From: DTU015 sp964641455
GTDB taxonomy: Bacteria; Bacillota; Sulfobacillia; Fermentithermobacillales; Fermentithermobacillaceae
DNA length: 64,000 nucleotides
Assembly: GCA_964641455.1 (NCBI GenBank)
Contig: CAZXLH010000007.1
Coordinates: 1 to 64,000 of the forward strand
Reading direction: 5' to 3'
The position numbers and the translations under genes are program-made. The notes beneath the pieces were generated by a model. That model searched no databases and was not told where the DNA came from. It saw nothing but the letters and a program-made list of their open reading frames with translations. How positions within the stretch are numbered: the first letter of the stretch is position 1; every line of letters starts with the position of its first letter. Shown piece after piece: positions 8,331 to 18,335 of the stretch.

Positions 8331-10916
8331 ATGCAGGAACTGTCTACCTATGACAAGTATTTTTCTTATCCAGGTAAGACTAACCCCAAATTGGGTATCT
8401 TTGAACACTCCAATAACGTATTTCAGGTTGCTCAATACTTGATAAGAAAGAATATATCTCAAGTTGGCGATGAAAAGGACTTATTGCTTATAGGTGCTCT
8501 TGTCCATGATATCGGAAAAATAGAACACCATATCACAGGTAACCGCTGGATACATACCCGTTATTCATCTAAACATTTGGACGATTTACTTAATGATGAG
8601 AGATTCCGGTTATTGTTGGAAGATAACAAACTGGATCCAAATATTGATAGGGCAATGTTGCTGAAGATTGGCGAGGAACATCACCGGTGCTCGCCATCAT
8701 TGTTAGCACAATGTAAAGGAGTAATATTAGTATCTATTGCCGATGTGATTGCATCTTGTTTGGAAGATGGGTTGGTAGGTAAGATAGAGGATTTATTGTC
8801 GTCTAATCCTTATACCCAAATCAATCTGGAGTTGACCCGTTCCTTGGGTTTTACAGAAGGATTTAGCAATGAAATACATCGTGTTGATTTGCCCGGCCAT
8901 TCGATTGAAGATGTTCTACTGGCTAATATGATTTTTGAGCAACTTGCGACCGAGTTATCGCAAACAAACGTTGAAATCTTGCTTCAAAAGTTAGGAACGT
9001 TATGGTTGGTCGGAAATGAGTTGGAGATTAGAGATATTCTGTCCAATTTTAAAGTAGACCCTATTACACTTTATCGCTCTTCGTTTGATGATGTAGTGTT
9101 TGCCAATATTCTAGATGAAATTCCTCCATTATTATTTCAGCCAAGCAGTCTCAAATTTCTTTTTGTTAACGAAACGGTAGCCATTAAGGAAGCGATTCGC
9201 ATTATCAGCAGCCCGAAGTATAGGAAAATATTTGAGTGCTATGATTTATCTCATCTAATCGACCAAGCATTTCATATTTTTGAAGATGGTTTGGACAAAG
9301 GGGTAGAAGCACTTTGGGAAAAAGTATACGAAAGAATTTTTGATATAGTCAATATTTCGGATTTACCAAAGAAAATTGTGTCTGAGGGAATTAAGGAAGT
9401 AAAGAAAATTGCGGGATTGGCCGAATCAATAAGCGGGCTTGATAAGCGGACGGTGCAAGATGTGACCGAGTTGCTTAAGTTATTCGATTGTTCAGATCCG
9501 GCGTATCGGTCACTTACCAATGTGATTATTGAGTTTCGCAAAATGATTATTCGTATCAAAAAAGGTTGCTATAGTTTAAGGATTGCTGACTTTGCACTAT
9601 TAGATGGAATGCCAATGGTTCAACAATCAATGCCTTCCAATAAAAAATTGTGCCCTGTGTGCAGACGATTTCCACATAAGCTTCAAGCCCAGGCCCTAAT
9701 TACAGGAAGCCCCAAAACAGATAGTGCGTTTCAGATATTCAGAAAGAGCTACGCTAATATTCAAATTTGCCGCTGGTGTTTTCTTGCAGGCTACATGGAT
9801 ATCCCGATTTCCAGAATTCAAATACAAGGACAAAGACGTGTTAAACAGCGTGAACATTTGTTGATTAACAGTCCAATGTCAAGAGATAGGCTCCAAGGTT
9901 TACTCGACTATGTTCGAAGCGGGGCAGTAGGTGAAATTGATGATGTTAATGGAAAGGCTAACCAAAAATCCACAGACGAATCTTCTGAGTTTGCTGAGTT
10001 GCAAGAACTAATTGGCCACGACATAGGGTCTGATGCATTGGGTGTTTATGGCCTGAGTGATAGGAGATTGTCACACCTTAAAGGGTTTGCCATTCCAACA
10101 CAAAACTACATGAGCAATCTTATAGGTATCAGAGTTCCTGTGGAGTCGTTGGTTGGAGAAGAGCGAGTAAGTGGTTCGGTACGGAATCAACTGGCAAAAG
10201 CTACCATGTATAGTTTGTATAGATTCACCGGAGGCTCGCTTCATTATGGAAAACCGAGCGAGTTTCAATTTTCCGTTTTCGGTGAAGAAGTTACCTTACA
10301 GGAACTCAAACGAGCCTGGCTCGCCTACCGATTGGCTGATAAATATCTAAGAACTGTGAATAGACGTACGAATAGACATATGTTAGAACAGGCAATGTTT
10401 CTTGAATTATTTAACAATCCGCGATACATTATTGCTTTTATGTTTCGCAAAAAGCGACGTGATGGTTTCGTATTGGGCCAGGACAAAATCAAGGAGGTGA
10501 TCGAGCTGACAGAGCAGATTGTTATCAAAGAAGATTGGCAATTCGACTTGGGCTTAAAAATCGTTGGACTGTTGGTTGAGGGTGGTTGGTGTCCACGTGC
10601 CAGAAGCTTTTGGAAGAACAAAAACGAACAATACTCCGGAGTTGAACTTGTAAAGTGGATTCGCAGCATAAAAATGGTACGTGATCCTGATTCGGCTCGG
10701 GCATGGGGCACGCGCTTACTGAATGGATATCGACGTGAAAAGAAACGAGGGCCAAATCAGGAACTGGTCAGTGCAGTCCTTGCGCTTGTCAATGATATTG
10801 TAACTACATGTAATGACAAAGGCTGTGAACTTGGGGCTTTTACGCGTACCATTGCCGATATGGATCTCTATTTATTGTTTTACTATAACCATGGCATAGG
10901 AGGCGAATCTGAATGA
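8331..10916 (+). CDS. cas10d: Type I-D large subunit Cas10d (Csc3) with HD nuclease
   Basis: Cas10d is the signature protein of type I-D. It replaces Cas8 in the Cascade and brings the HD nuclease that its Cas3 lacks. The HD domain is N-terminal: H27, HD at 60-61 followed by IGK, and HH at 118-119. Two cysteine pairs, CPVC (442-445) and CRWC (481-484), form the probable zinc ribbon before the palm-like region. I see no GGDD-type cyclase motif, as expected for Cas10d. Length about 861. Neighbours csc2, csc1 and an HD-less cas3 confirm the type. A TTG at 8328 is an alternative start after GGGGAAGGA. Confidence 0.88.
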   Translation: MQELSTYDKYFSYPGKTNPKLGIFEHSNNVFQVAQYLIRKNISQVGDEKDLLLIGALVHDIGKIEHHITGNRWIHTRYSSKHLDDLLNDERFRLLLEDNKLDPNIDRAMLLKIGEEHHRCSPSLLAQCKGVILVSIADVIASCLEDGLVGKIEDLLSSNPYTQINLELTRSLGFTEGFSNEIHRVDLPGHSIEDVLLANMIFEQLATELSQTNVEILLQKLGTLWLVGNELEIRDILSNFKVDPITLYRSSFDDVVFANILDEIPPLLFQPSSLKFLFVNETVAIKEAIRIISSPKYRKIFECYDLSHLIDQAFHIFEDGLDKGVEALWEKVYERIFDIVNISDLPKKIVSEGIKEVKKIAGLAESISGLDKRTVQDVTELLKLFDCSDPAYRSLTNVIIEFRKMIIRIKKGCYSLRIADFALLDGMPMVQQSMPSNKKLCPVCRRFPHKLQAQALITGSPKTDSAFQIFRKSYANIQICRWCFLAGYMDIPISRIQIQGQRRVKQREHLLINSPMSRDRLQGLLDYVRSGAVGEIDDVNGKANQKSTDESSEFAELQELIGHDIGSDALGVYGLSDRRLSHLKGFAIPTQNYMSNLIGIRVPVESLVGEERVSGSVRNQLAKATMYSLYRFTGGSLHYGKPSEFQFSVFGEEVTLQELKRAWLAYRLADKYLRTVNRRTNRHMLEQAMFLELFNNPRYIIAFMFRKKRRDGFVLGQDKIKEVIELTEQIVIKEDWQFDLGLKIVGLLVEGGWCPRARSFWKNKNEQYSGVELVKWIRSIKMVRDPDSARAWGTRLLNGYRREKKRGPNQELVSAVLALVNDIVTTCNDKGCELGAFTRTIADMDLYLLFYYNHGIGGESE

Positions 10917-11710
10917 ATTTCATTAGCACATTACCTGTTAAATGGAATCCGGCCAAGGACTTCAAGAACGAAAGAATTAGTCTCATGAGAGAAGGCACAG
11001 TAACAATGGTGGGTGTAAAGCGCTTGGAAAGCGAAGCGTTGTTTGTCTCAAGCGAGGCGCTGGGTACTCTTCGTGAAACAGCAAAGGTCGATTTTGCAGG
11101 TAAAGAGCGCTATTGGTGGCTTGCAAGAAAGTATAACGGAGTTCTGCGTAGGGTGCTGTTGGCAGAACTTGACGTGAAAAATTGCACGGTTGACTCACCT
11201 TGTACTAAATGTGAAGTCTGTGGCCTGCTTGGAGGGTTATCCACTGATGAGAAAAAGGCTTTGTTTTCGCGTTTGAGGATACAAGATCTCATTTCGATTC
11301 AGCCATACGAATACGATGAGAAGTTTCGTGTAAGGTTACCTGCTGATTTGGAAGGGCATCCGACACCGTTTCAGGAGGTTGTTGTTCCACCTGGCACTGA
11401 ATTTCCTTTTATAATGCGGCTTATTAAGCCTAGCCAGCGGGATCTCACGTTAATATTTCATGGCAATCGAATAGCTGACGGGTTAGGTTATGGTAATTAC
11501 TCGAAACTTAGAGGAAATGCTTCTACAGATTGGCTTATGATTGCAAACGGATTTGCCCATGTTTCAGTTTTCAAAACGTTATCAAGCGAAAAATCTATAG
11601 AACTTCAGATTAAAGAGTTTGCACAGAAACCGATAGGCGTGGGTAAAGAAGATATTATGATCGGTGACACACTGAACAAGGCAATTGCAGAACTAGCAGC
11701 TAAATTTTGA
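10913..11710 (+). CDS. csc2: Type I-D backbone subunit Csc2 (Cas7)
   Basis: Csc2 is the Cas7-type crRNA-coating subunit of type I-D Cascade. It is identified by place in the operon, by REGTVTMVGVKRLESEALF near the N-terminus, and by the cysteine cluster CTKCEVCGLLGG (C97, C100, C103, with C91 near), which probably binds zinc. At 265 residues it is shorter than many Csc2 proteins. The ATG overlaps the cas10d stop (ATGA) with GGAGG upstream, so translation is coupled. Confidence 0.85.
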   Translation: MNFISTLPVKWNPAKDFKNERISLMREGTVTMVGVKRLESEALFVSSEALGTLRETAKVDFAGKERYWWLARKYNGVLRRVLLAELDVKNCTVDSPCTKCEVCGLLGGLSTDEKKALFSRLRIQDLISIQPYEYDEKFRVRLPADLEGHPTPFQEVVVPPGTEFPFIMRLIKPSQRDLTLIFHGNRIADGLGYGNYSKLRGNASTDWLMIANGFAHVSVFKTLSSEKSIELQIKEFAQKPIGVGKEDIMIGDTLNKAIAELAAKF

Positions 11711-11769
11711 GAAATTACAGGCTAATGCGTTCGTTTTATGGGCATGGTCCGTGGGATAGGAGGAAAAAT

Positions 11770-12375
11770 GTGAAAGCCGCTTATGTTGAATTTATGCTGG
11801 AGTCATCGACTATGAACATGGCTGCTTTTCATGGTGCGTATGCTCGCACGCATACGTTTTTCACAAAAGAATCCGTATCAACTGCAATTTCCTATGGAGA
11901 AATTTTGCAGCGCGATAGAGCCGAACAGTATCAGCCATTAGAGTTTCCTTTTGCATGTACTCCTGCGGAATCTGTTGATTTTCGCGCTAGTGAGGTACTT
12001 TATAGGGCAGGAGATGATCCAAACAAGGGATTACTGAAATTCGGAAGACAAGAGCTGATATTACCGGGTTCAAGATTTCATTTTGCTATTTGGGGATATA
12101 TTCCAGCATTGGAGGTTGGCCAAGTATTCTTGATTGGCAAGAAACGTGCGCCAGCAGTCATTACAAAATATGTTGTTGAGGACGATGCGAAGGCTGATTG
12201 GAATAGTACTGCTCCAATTGTTTTACCTATACAGGTGGAACTGAGCGATATTAGCAAGTTGCCTTCTTATCGTCCAATAGCGTTTACATCTCGATATTTT
12301 ATTGTGTCTGTTCCTCTCATGTCCGGTACTAAGCGCATGAAAATTGGTAATTGTATCGTACCCTTGCTAGATTGA
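11770..12375 (+). CDS. csc1: Type I-D subunit Csc1 (Cas5)
   Basis: Csc1 is the Cas5-type subunit holding the 5' end of the crRNA in type I-D. Support is mainly position (csc2-csc1-cas3 order), a starting beta strand (KAAYVEFMLES), and a size near 200. A longer frame runs back to a TTG at 11707, but AGGAGG sits just before the GTG at 11770. That start gives 201 residues beginning at the first strand of the fold, so I prefer it. Sequence similarity to Csc1 is low by eye, as is usual in this fast-changing family. Confidence 0.75.
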   Translation: MKAAYVEFMLESSTMNMAAFHGAYARTHTFFTKESVSTAISYGEILQRDRAEQYQPLEFPFACTPAESVDFRASEVLYRAGDDPNKGLLKFGRQELILPGSRFHFAIWGYIPALEVGQVFLIGKKRAPAVITKYVVEDDAKADWNSTAPIVLPIQVELSDISKLPSYRPIAFTSRYFIVSVPLMSGTKRMKIGNCIVPLLD

Positions 12376-12384
12376 GGTTATAGC

Positions 12385-14082
12385 ATGAGTAATTTTGCCG
12401 GTATTACCATATACGGTGAAAAACCTGATACCAGCCCGAATCTTTCACCGTGTGCAGCTTTCAAAGAGAAGTACCCAGTTCTTTTTTCTCCTCTTCAAAC
12501 CGAGACATACCGTATGGTACGAGAAGGGGACCGACATTTGGCGTTAGTGGCTCCAACATCATCTGGGAAAACCTTGGCCATTGCGGCACCATTATTTGAG
12601 AGTCGAAAGCCGGCTGTTTTTGTGTATCCCTTCAGGGCGTTGATATTAGACCAGACGAATCAGCTTATTCGGTATGGTTCTCTTTTTGGCCTAACAAAGA
12701 ATGATTTTTCCCGTATATGGGGTGGAATGAGTCATGCTGAGATCGCTCAGGCAATTACGAAACCGTACGTTCTTATCACACCGGATAAACTAATATCGCT
12801 ATTTGATGGGGGTAGAACTGGTGTAGCAGCCGCAATGACATTGCTGAGTGGGTATGATTTTGTGTTCGACGAAGTACATTGCTATAATTCTTTGATGCAA
12901 GCATCACTAAAGTATTTTATTCGGTCAGTGCAATATTGGCAGTCGAAAACCGACACAGTAAGCACCCGTTTCTATTTTCTTTCAGCTACATTTCCTGATG
13001 ATTTGTGGGAAATGCTCCAGAGTAATCTCGGGATGACAGATAATGATCGTGTTGAAGGAGTGTCTTTTACAGGTGATGTAAAAGTTCATCTTCGTCCTTA
13101 CAAGTATAATGCTAAATTCATAACGAGCGACATGCATGAATTGGGAATGGTTTCAAACGTAGTCGGTATATTTAACTCGCCTCGTAAAGCGTGGGATGTG
13201 GCGTATGATCTTGATCCTAAGATCGCCTCACAGAGTGTTTTTGTGGGTCAGGACAAAATATCTGAAAAACAACGAATTGCCAATTTTCGTCGTTTTGAAG
13301 ATAAGCCTGATCAAAGATATCTCTTGGGTTCATCTGCAATTGAAGCAGGAGTGGATTTTGACGCAGCAAATTTTGTTATTGAAGAGACTCATGCAGATAG
13401 CATGCTACAACGTTTTGGCCGCGCGGCCAGGTCTGGTGAGCCGGCGACTATTTTGCTTTACAGTAGTTTACTTTACAGTAAGTACGATCAGTTGCGTAGT
13501 GCATATGAACGACAAGAGTTCCAAGAACTTCTTCGCTCACACTTTCCGTTAAGGGAGCCGTCTAAACTGCTGACGGGCCTGGCTACGTACTCCTACTATA
13601 AGTTATGGGTTGCTCCTGATTTTATTTCACGAGAAGACTTAGAACTGTGTAAACTTCTAGACGAGAAGGGTGTTGACCGTTTATTCGCTTTCCGTGGCTT
13701 AACGCCATTTATGAGATATGAAAGCGGAGAATATATCAGTTATCGCACACTGTTTCTGAAGAAATTTAAGGTTCATCGAGGAAAAATAGTAGGTTCTCCA
13801 AGTTTGGAGCGATATTATTCCTCGCCCTCCCGCAAGAACGCTGTGTTAGGAAAAGTCAAGTCCATTGCTTGGAAAGAGAAAACTGGTGAGACCCTGTATT
13901 TATTTGCAAAAGTGCATTTTGAAGGTTTTGGAACACATTGGACCGTGCTCGAAATATCTCCTGAAAGAGATCCACATGAAGAAGATGACAATATTTGCTT
14001 GCGAATTGGAAGAAACCTGGAGTACGGGCGCATTGGCAAGAGTCGCAACAGAATTGTAAAGTTTTGGACTCCTAATGACTAG
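12385..14082 (+). CDS. cas3: Type I-D Cas3 helicase without HD domain
   Basis: This is a superfamily 2 helicase of the type I-D Cas3 kind. Walker A APTSSGKT is at 56-63, DEVH at 162-165, SAT at 200-202, and a late QRFGRAARSGEP motif is present. There is no N-terminal HD domain; nuclease activity in type I-D is carried by Cas10d. A good GAGG site precedes the ATG, 9 bp after csc1. Length 565 is close to the known I-D helicases. This ends the cas block: no cas6, cas4, cas1 or cas2 follows, and the next gene is on the other strand. Confidence 0.88.
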   Translation: MSNFAGITIYGEKPDTSPNLSPCAAFKEKYPVLFSPLQTETYRMVREGDRHLALVAPTSSGKTLAIAAPLFESRKPAVFVYPFRALILDQTNQLIRYGSLFGLTKNDFSRIWGGMSHAEIAQAITKPYVLITPDKLISLFDGGRTGVAAAMTLLSGYDFVFDEVHCYNSLMQASLKYFIRSVQYWQSKTDTVSTRFYFLSATFPDDLWEMLQSNLGMTDNDRVEGVSFTGDVKVHLRPYKYNAKFITSDMHELGMVSNVVGIFNSPRKAWDVAYDLDPKIASQSVFVGQDKISEKQRIANFRRFEDKPDQRYLLGSSAIEAGVDFDAANFVIEETHADSMLQRFGRAARSGEPATILLYSSLLYSKYDQLRSAYERQEFQELLRSHFPLREPSKLLTGLATYSYYKLWVAPDFISREDLELCKLLDEKGVDRLFAFRGLTPFMRYESGEYISYRTLFLKKFKVHRGKIVGSPSLERYYSSPSRKNAVLGKVKSIAWKEKTGETLYLFAKVHFEGFGTHWTVLEISPERDPHEEDDNICLRIGRNLEYGRIGKSRNRIVKFWTPND

Positions 14083-14363
14083 AGGCTTGTTGGTTGATTA
14101 CGAGTGTGTGTGTCGATGGAACTTGTTTTACTGTATAAGGATAAATGAAAAAACACTGGAAAAAACGAGGATGAGATAAGAGACAACTTTCTGAGCGTTG
14201 CGTAAACCCGTAAACACAGCATATACGAGAGGGATAGTCTCCATTATCGATAACTACCCCTCATCTAGTGGTATCCAGAGAAAAAGTTTCTCAATCTCTC
14301 AAAACTCATCAGACTGAGCACCCTGGCTTCCCTTTTACCTAACCCAACGTCACTACACTTACT

Positions 14364-15905
14364 TTAGCCTGTTTCTCCGTAAGGGTCATCACAGCGCCGT
14401 AGCATCAGTTCTGCCCATGGAACAGCACCACCAGTAAGTGCATCACACTCAATCAACTCGCGAAGCGTAGCCTTAACTTCCTCCAGTATTTCATCAGATA
14501 CTGCTGCACCGTATACTGTCAACATGACTACATTGTTGCTGTTTTCCACATTGTCAGGATCATAGTTGAGACATTCAACAAAAACCGCCGGTTCTTTTAG
14601 GAATGCATTGCATAGCACCGATGAGTACATATCAGTGTATATTCCGTCCAGATTAGAGAGTAATGCAAGCTGAAGCCCTGCAATCTCGTTGTCGCTATAT
14701 GTTTCCTGAGTTTTGATCCATGTAAAGAGTTCCTGTATGGTTTCCGCTTCCTTGCCGAATTCTCCGAGTCTCGCGTATGCCATCCAATCAATATATCTTA
14801 GCCCCGCAAAAATTGTGTTGCGGTGCGGGAACGCGTCTTGTTCAGTTAAGGAATGATTAAGCAAAGTATGAAGCGCCACGTAAACTTTGCGTTCTTTTGA
14901 AAGAGTCTCCAGATCCGGTTCTTGTTTTTGACTGTAATCAGGTTTTCCATTCACAAGATGAAATGTATGAATGTTGTCAACGAAGTAGGCAGGGCCTCCG
15001 TCATCTGCTAATCTTACTTTAATACCGGTGATTTGTCCGTCAAGCACGTAAAAAACTACAAAATTGTAACCATCGTCTTCTTCTGAAAAAGCGTACAGCG
15101 AGTTGTACATGCAAAAGTCGTCTTTGCTGCTATAGATCTCGGGCATAACGAGTAGTTCGTCATCGTATGCAGCAACAAGTTCCATCTCTGTATCGCCGGG
15201 CCTAATGTCACGCGCTGTGGCATAATTTGGGGAAACAGTTTGCATAGAGGTAATGAACTCTTCGCCGGTTTCGATATTGCGGTTGTAGAAGATGACTATG
15301 TCTGCGCATTCCACGGTATGGAACTCTACACCGGGCATATCTCCCGAGGTATACGAGGTATCTTTGCCGGTAAGCGATGTATTCCAAGGGAAACTTCCGT
15401 CTTGTATGCCGATTTCAAGTTGCTGTCTGGGATTGGACCCAAGCAGCGTGTATACTTTTTGCTTCCAACTCGAGCTCACGGTTTCTACTCTGTGAGAACT
15501 GTCTTTGTACCAACACAGTGCGTATTCGCCGGGAAGTTTGCCTCCCATCATTGCGGCTCTTCTATCAGCGGCCCTTCTCTCATGGATGTTGCTCCATATA
15601 CGTGTTCCAATTATGATCAAAAGCATAACAACAGCTATTCTAGATACTATACGAGTGTTTTTCTTGTTTGCTCTTTCGGGCTTTATATATTGTCCTGAGG
15701 CTTTTTGATGCTTAGCCCCAACAAGCTCATCGACAGATATTTCAAACAACTCGGCCAAAAGTATCAGATTTTGAGTATCCGGGTTTGACAACCCGGTTTC
15801 CCATTTTGAAACTGCCTGACGGCTCACATCCAATTTCTCAGCAAGCGCTTCCTGTGAAAGCCCGTGTCGTTTTCTCACTTGCTGTATGCGTTCTCCAAGG
15901 GTCAT
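14364..15905 (-). CDS. Membrane-anchored HTH (XRE) regulator
   Basis: An N-terminal XRE helix-turn-helix of about 65 residues is clear: GLSQEALAEKLDVSRQAVSKWE, in two overlapping parts. One membrane helix follows at about residues 92-110 (VVMLLIIIGTRIW region), then a domain of roughly 400 residues of unknown type, probably outside the membrane. The layout suggests a sensor that couples an external signal to DNA binding. The ATG at 15905 is seven bases after GAGGTG; ATG 15911 and GTG 15914 are alternatives. It is convergent with the I-D cas operon and there is no evidence that it controls it. Inverted TTGGTTG/CAACCAA sequences at 15971-16008 upstream could be an operator. Confidence 0.8.
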   Translation of the reverse strand: MTLGERIQQVRKRHGLSQEALAEKLDVSRQAVSKWETGLSNPDTQNLILLAELFEISVDELVGAKHQKASGQYIKPERANKKNTRIVSRIAVVMLLIIIGTRIWSNIHERRAADRRAAMMGGKLPGEYALCWYKDSSHRVETVSSSWKQKVYTLLGSNPRQQLEIGIQDGSFPWNTSLTGKDTSYTSGDMPGVEFHTVECADIVIFYNRNIETGEEFITSMQTVSPNYATARDIRPGDTEMELVAAYDDELLVMPEIYSSKDDFCMYNSLYAFSEEDDGYNFVVFYVLDGQITGIKVRLADDGGPAYFVDNIHTFHLVNGKPDYSQKQEPDLETLSKERKVYVALHTLLNHSLTEQDAFPHRNTIFAGLRYIDWMAYARLGEFGKEAETIQELFTWIKTQETYSDNEIAGLQLALLSNLDGIYTDMYSSVLCNAFLKEPAVFVECLNYDPDNVENSNNVVMLTVYGAAVSDEILEEVKATLRELIECDALTGGAVPWAELMLRRCDDPYGETG

Positions 15906-16104
15906 ATTCATCACCTCAAGGTAACTTTAACCGTTACTGTTTGTATATTCTACCAACCGGGTGTCAACTATTGGTTGCAGATGTTATTCATTAACAATTA
16001 ACAACCAAGGTGCAATTGATTATATGCCCTATGAATACATCGTATCAAAGGCCAACCTGCAAAAGTTGCATCAATTGTTACACCGATAGCATTTGCTAAT
16101 AGCT

Positions 16105-16123
16105 ATTCATAGATTCTATGAAT
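16105..16123. repeat. Perfect inverted repeat (8-bp arms)
   Basis: ATTCATAG ATT CTATGAAT is a perfect 8-bp inverted repeat with a 3-base centre. It lies between the HTH regulator and the small membrane protein at 16225, which are both on the minus strand. It could be an operator for the regulator gene or a weak hairpin after the small gene. There is no T-tract. Confidence 0.4.
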
Positions 16124-16224
16124 CTACATGAAGATTTCCAGAGAAATCAGATTGTAACCGGTATTTTGCCAATAGCCGCATGCAAACATTATCCGGCTTA
16201 CTCCGCTGATATAATCTTGCACTT

Positions 16225-16407
16225 TCACGGAATGAGCCGAAATGGCAGAGAAATGAGATTGTGTAGCAGCTGAAATATGCCGCCCACAGCGAATCCCAAG
16301 AGCTTAAAAGGTATCGCTATGAGCCAGACCAAGGGATAAACAGCCGCAAACAAGAGAGCCACCGGCCAGCTCAACACAAAAAGTATAGCCCATAAAAGAC
16401 AGCACAT
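16225..16407 (-). CDS. Small conserved-type membrane protein
   Basis: The 60-residue protein begins MCCLLWAILFVLSWPVALLF and continues with two more hydrophobic stretches (VYPLVWLIAIPF and the LPFRLIP end). The pattern of W, P and F residues resembles small hypothetical inner-membrane proteins seen in many bacteria, but no function is known to me. The start has a clear purine-rich site (GGACAGGTGAAG) upstream. It stands alone between a regulator and an amidohydrolase. Confidence 0.6.
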   Translation of the reverse strand: MCCLLWAILFVLSWPVALLFAAVYPLVWLIAIPFKLLGFAVGGIFQLLHNLISLPFRLIP

Positions 16408-16613
16408 TTGGCTTCACCTGTCCTTTCTAAGACAAGTACGAGATCTACCGGCCTCTGATTATTTTTAAACAGAGCACCATAGATTCAATACGTAGTTTCG
16501 TCCGGCGGGTTTCAATTCTATATGAAAATTTGATTTTGCGTTCTCAGCTGCATTCGGGGCTAAATAAAACCTTGAAAAACACCCGGAGGCCCTGGTGCAA
16601 ACGAGCAAAATCA

Positions 16614-18335
16614 TCAAGATTGGACTTTCTTGAACTCCTCCGGTACCGTTGGGGCATCTTCTGTAAGATGCACGAACTTTCCATTCAACACTGTAGCCAC
16701 TACCTTAGCATTTATCAGTTCATCATGGACGCCGTCAAGCACATCCCGGTCCAAAATGGCTATGTCTGCATACCGTCCTGGAGTAAGGGCTCCGCACTCT
16801 GTATTTCGGTATGCCAGATACGCTCCGCCTTGAGTGAAGCATTCAATTGCTTCCCGTGGCGTAAGTGCCTCTTCTTGGCCAAAGTCCAGCCCTCCCATAG
16901 TTTTTCTGGCAACTGCACCGTAAACCGCTACAAAGGGATTAATGGGCCCAGACCATACGTCTGTGTTAATGGCAACCCGAATCCCACGGGATAAATATGT
17001 TTTTGCCGGCTTGAATTGGAGCAGGCGTTTTTCATCCAAAGCATCAGGGTATATATCCCCTTCAACATAGATAAATCCAGGTTGAAGCGATATGGCTATG
17101 TCATACTCGGACATGGCCCTTAACGCGTATTCGGTAGGGAAGTATCCGTGAATTATGTGATGCCTTTGGTGAGGGAGAGGTTGCTTTTTTGATATTGCCT
17201 GAACCATATGGGATACAGCAATATCCTGAGCCAGATCTCCACAGCAGTGAATTCCGGCTCCCCATCCGGCCCTATGGGCATTATAGATGTAAGTACCCAG
17301 TTTATTTAAATCGACTCTTGCAGGCAACGTAGAACGGGACCAGTTTTTGTAAGGTTCGTGCATCATGGCAGTTTGGGCTCCAAGCCCGCCGTCTATTGCC
17401 ATTTTTAAGTTGCCGATTCTAAACCATGCATCTCCCAGGCCAGGCTGCAAACCTGCCTCAAGCATAGGGTTTATTACATAATCGCCTGAAATTACAGATT
17501 TTCCGTGCCACGTGGGCATTGCAGTCACCCTAATGGGCAGCGCCTTCTTTGCCCGTAAGCCGGCGTATGCCCTCATTACTTCTCCTGAAACTCCTGGATC
17601 CAGTACCGACGTAATGCCGTATTTCAGTAGTTCCCTTAGCGCTAAAGTTATCTGCCTTTCAAGTTCATCTTGCATAATATCTGCTTGCCTTGAGGCCATC
17701 ACATTGCTTATCAATCCCTGGGCGGCTTCTCTTACTATTCCTGTAGGATTGCCTGAGGCGTCCAAATCGACTCTGCCTGCTTTGGGAATGAATCCTTTGC
17801 CAATTCCGGATGCTTCAAGCGCCTTTGTGTTTGCGACTGACATGCCGAACAAGCGTGAAAGCCAAACGGGATTGTCCGGTGCGGCTTCGTCTAAGTCATG
17901 GCGGGTAGGCAGCCTCCGCTCGGCAAACTGGCTTTCTATCCATCCTCCTCCTGTTATCCATCGGCCTGGCTCTGCCTCGGCTGCTTTTTGTGACACTGCC
18001 TGCTTGAGTTCTTCGATGCTTGTTAGCCCGAAGCAGTTGACACCTTCTATTAGGGTAGCGGCTGAAAGGATGTGGTTATGGGAGTCGACGAATCCTGGAA
18101 TTGCTGTTCTGCCTTGAAGATTCACTACCGGAATATATGAAGGGCGATTGCCGGTTGGCTGGCCGCCGATCATTTTCATTATGTGGGCTGTACTTCCTAC
18201 CTCAGCGATTTTGTTTCCTTCTATCAATAGCGCTTCTACTTCTGTTGAACTACCGGACTTAAGCCCTCGCCCAGGGCCAAGGTTGCCGGTTGCGGTGAAA
18301 ATCTTTCCGTTAACCAGTGCAATCTTCTCTGTCAT
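16614..18335 (-). CDS. Amidohydrolase family protein (YtcJ-like)
   Basis: This metal-dependent hydrolase is of the amidohydrolase superfamily, in the YtcJ-like group of about 550 residues. The first metal motif is DSHNH (H86, H88). The typical YtcJ-group phrase GRWITGGGW follows, then later histidines (HCCGD and HHIIHGYF) and a C-terminal RYADIAILDRDVL beta-sandwich segment. The substrate cannot be read from the sequence; the group includes enzymes acting on N-formyl or N-acyl compounds. No signal peptide, so it is cytoplasmic. It stands alone, with a GGAGGTAA-type site before the start. Confidence 0.85.
   Translation of the reverse strand: MTEKIALVNGKIFTATGNLGPGRGLKSGSSTEVEALLIEGNKIAEVGSTAHIMKMIGGQPTGNRPSYIPVVNLQGRTAIPGFVDSHNHILSAATLIEGVNCFGLTSIEELKQAVSQKAAEAEPGRWITGGGWIESQFAERRLPTRHDLDEAAPDNPVWLSRLFGMSVANTKALEASGIGKGFIPKAGRVDLDASGNPTGIVREAAQGLISNVMASRQADIMQDELERQITLALRELLKYGITSVLDPGVSGEVMRAYAGLRAKKALPIRVTAMPTWHGKSVISGDYVINPMLEAGLQPGLGDAWFRIGNLKMAIDGGLGAQTAMMHEPYKNWSRSTLPARVDLNKLGTYIYNAHRAGWGAGIHCCGDLAQDIAVSHMVQAISKKQPLPHQRHHIIHGYFPTEYALRAMSEYDIAISLQPGFIYVEGDIYPDALDEKRLLQFKPAKTYLSRGIRVAINTDVWSGPINPFVAVYGAVARKTMGGLDFGQEEALTPREAIECFTQGGAYLAYRNTECGALTPGRYADIAILDRDVLDGVHDELINAKVVATVLNGKFVHLTEDAPTVPEEFKKVQS

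Noticed and set aside
14083..14363. Search for cas6 or adaptation genes or repeats after the I-D module
   Set aside because: No frame or repeat in these 280 bases supports any of them.
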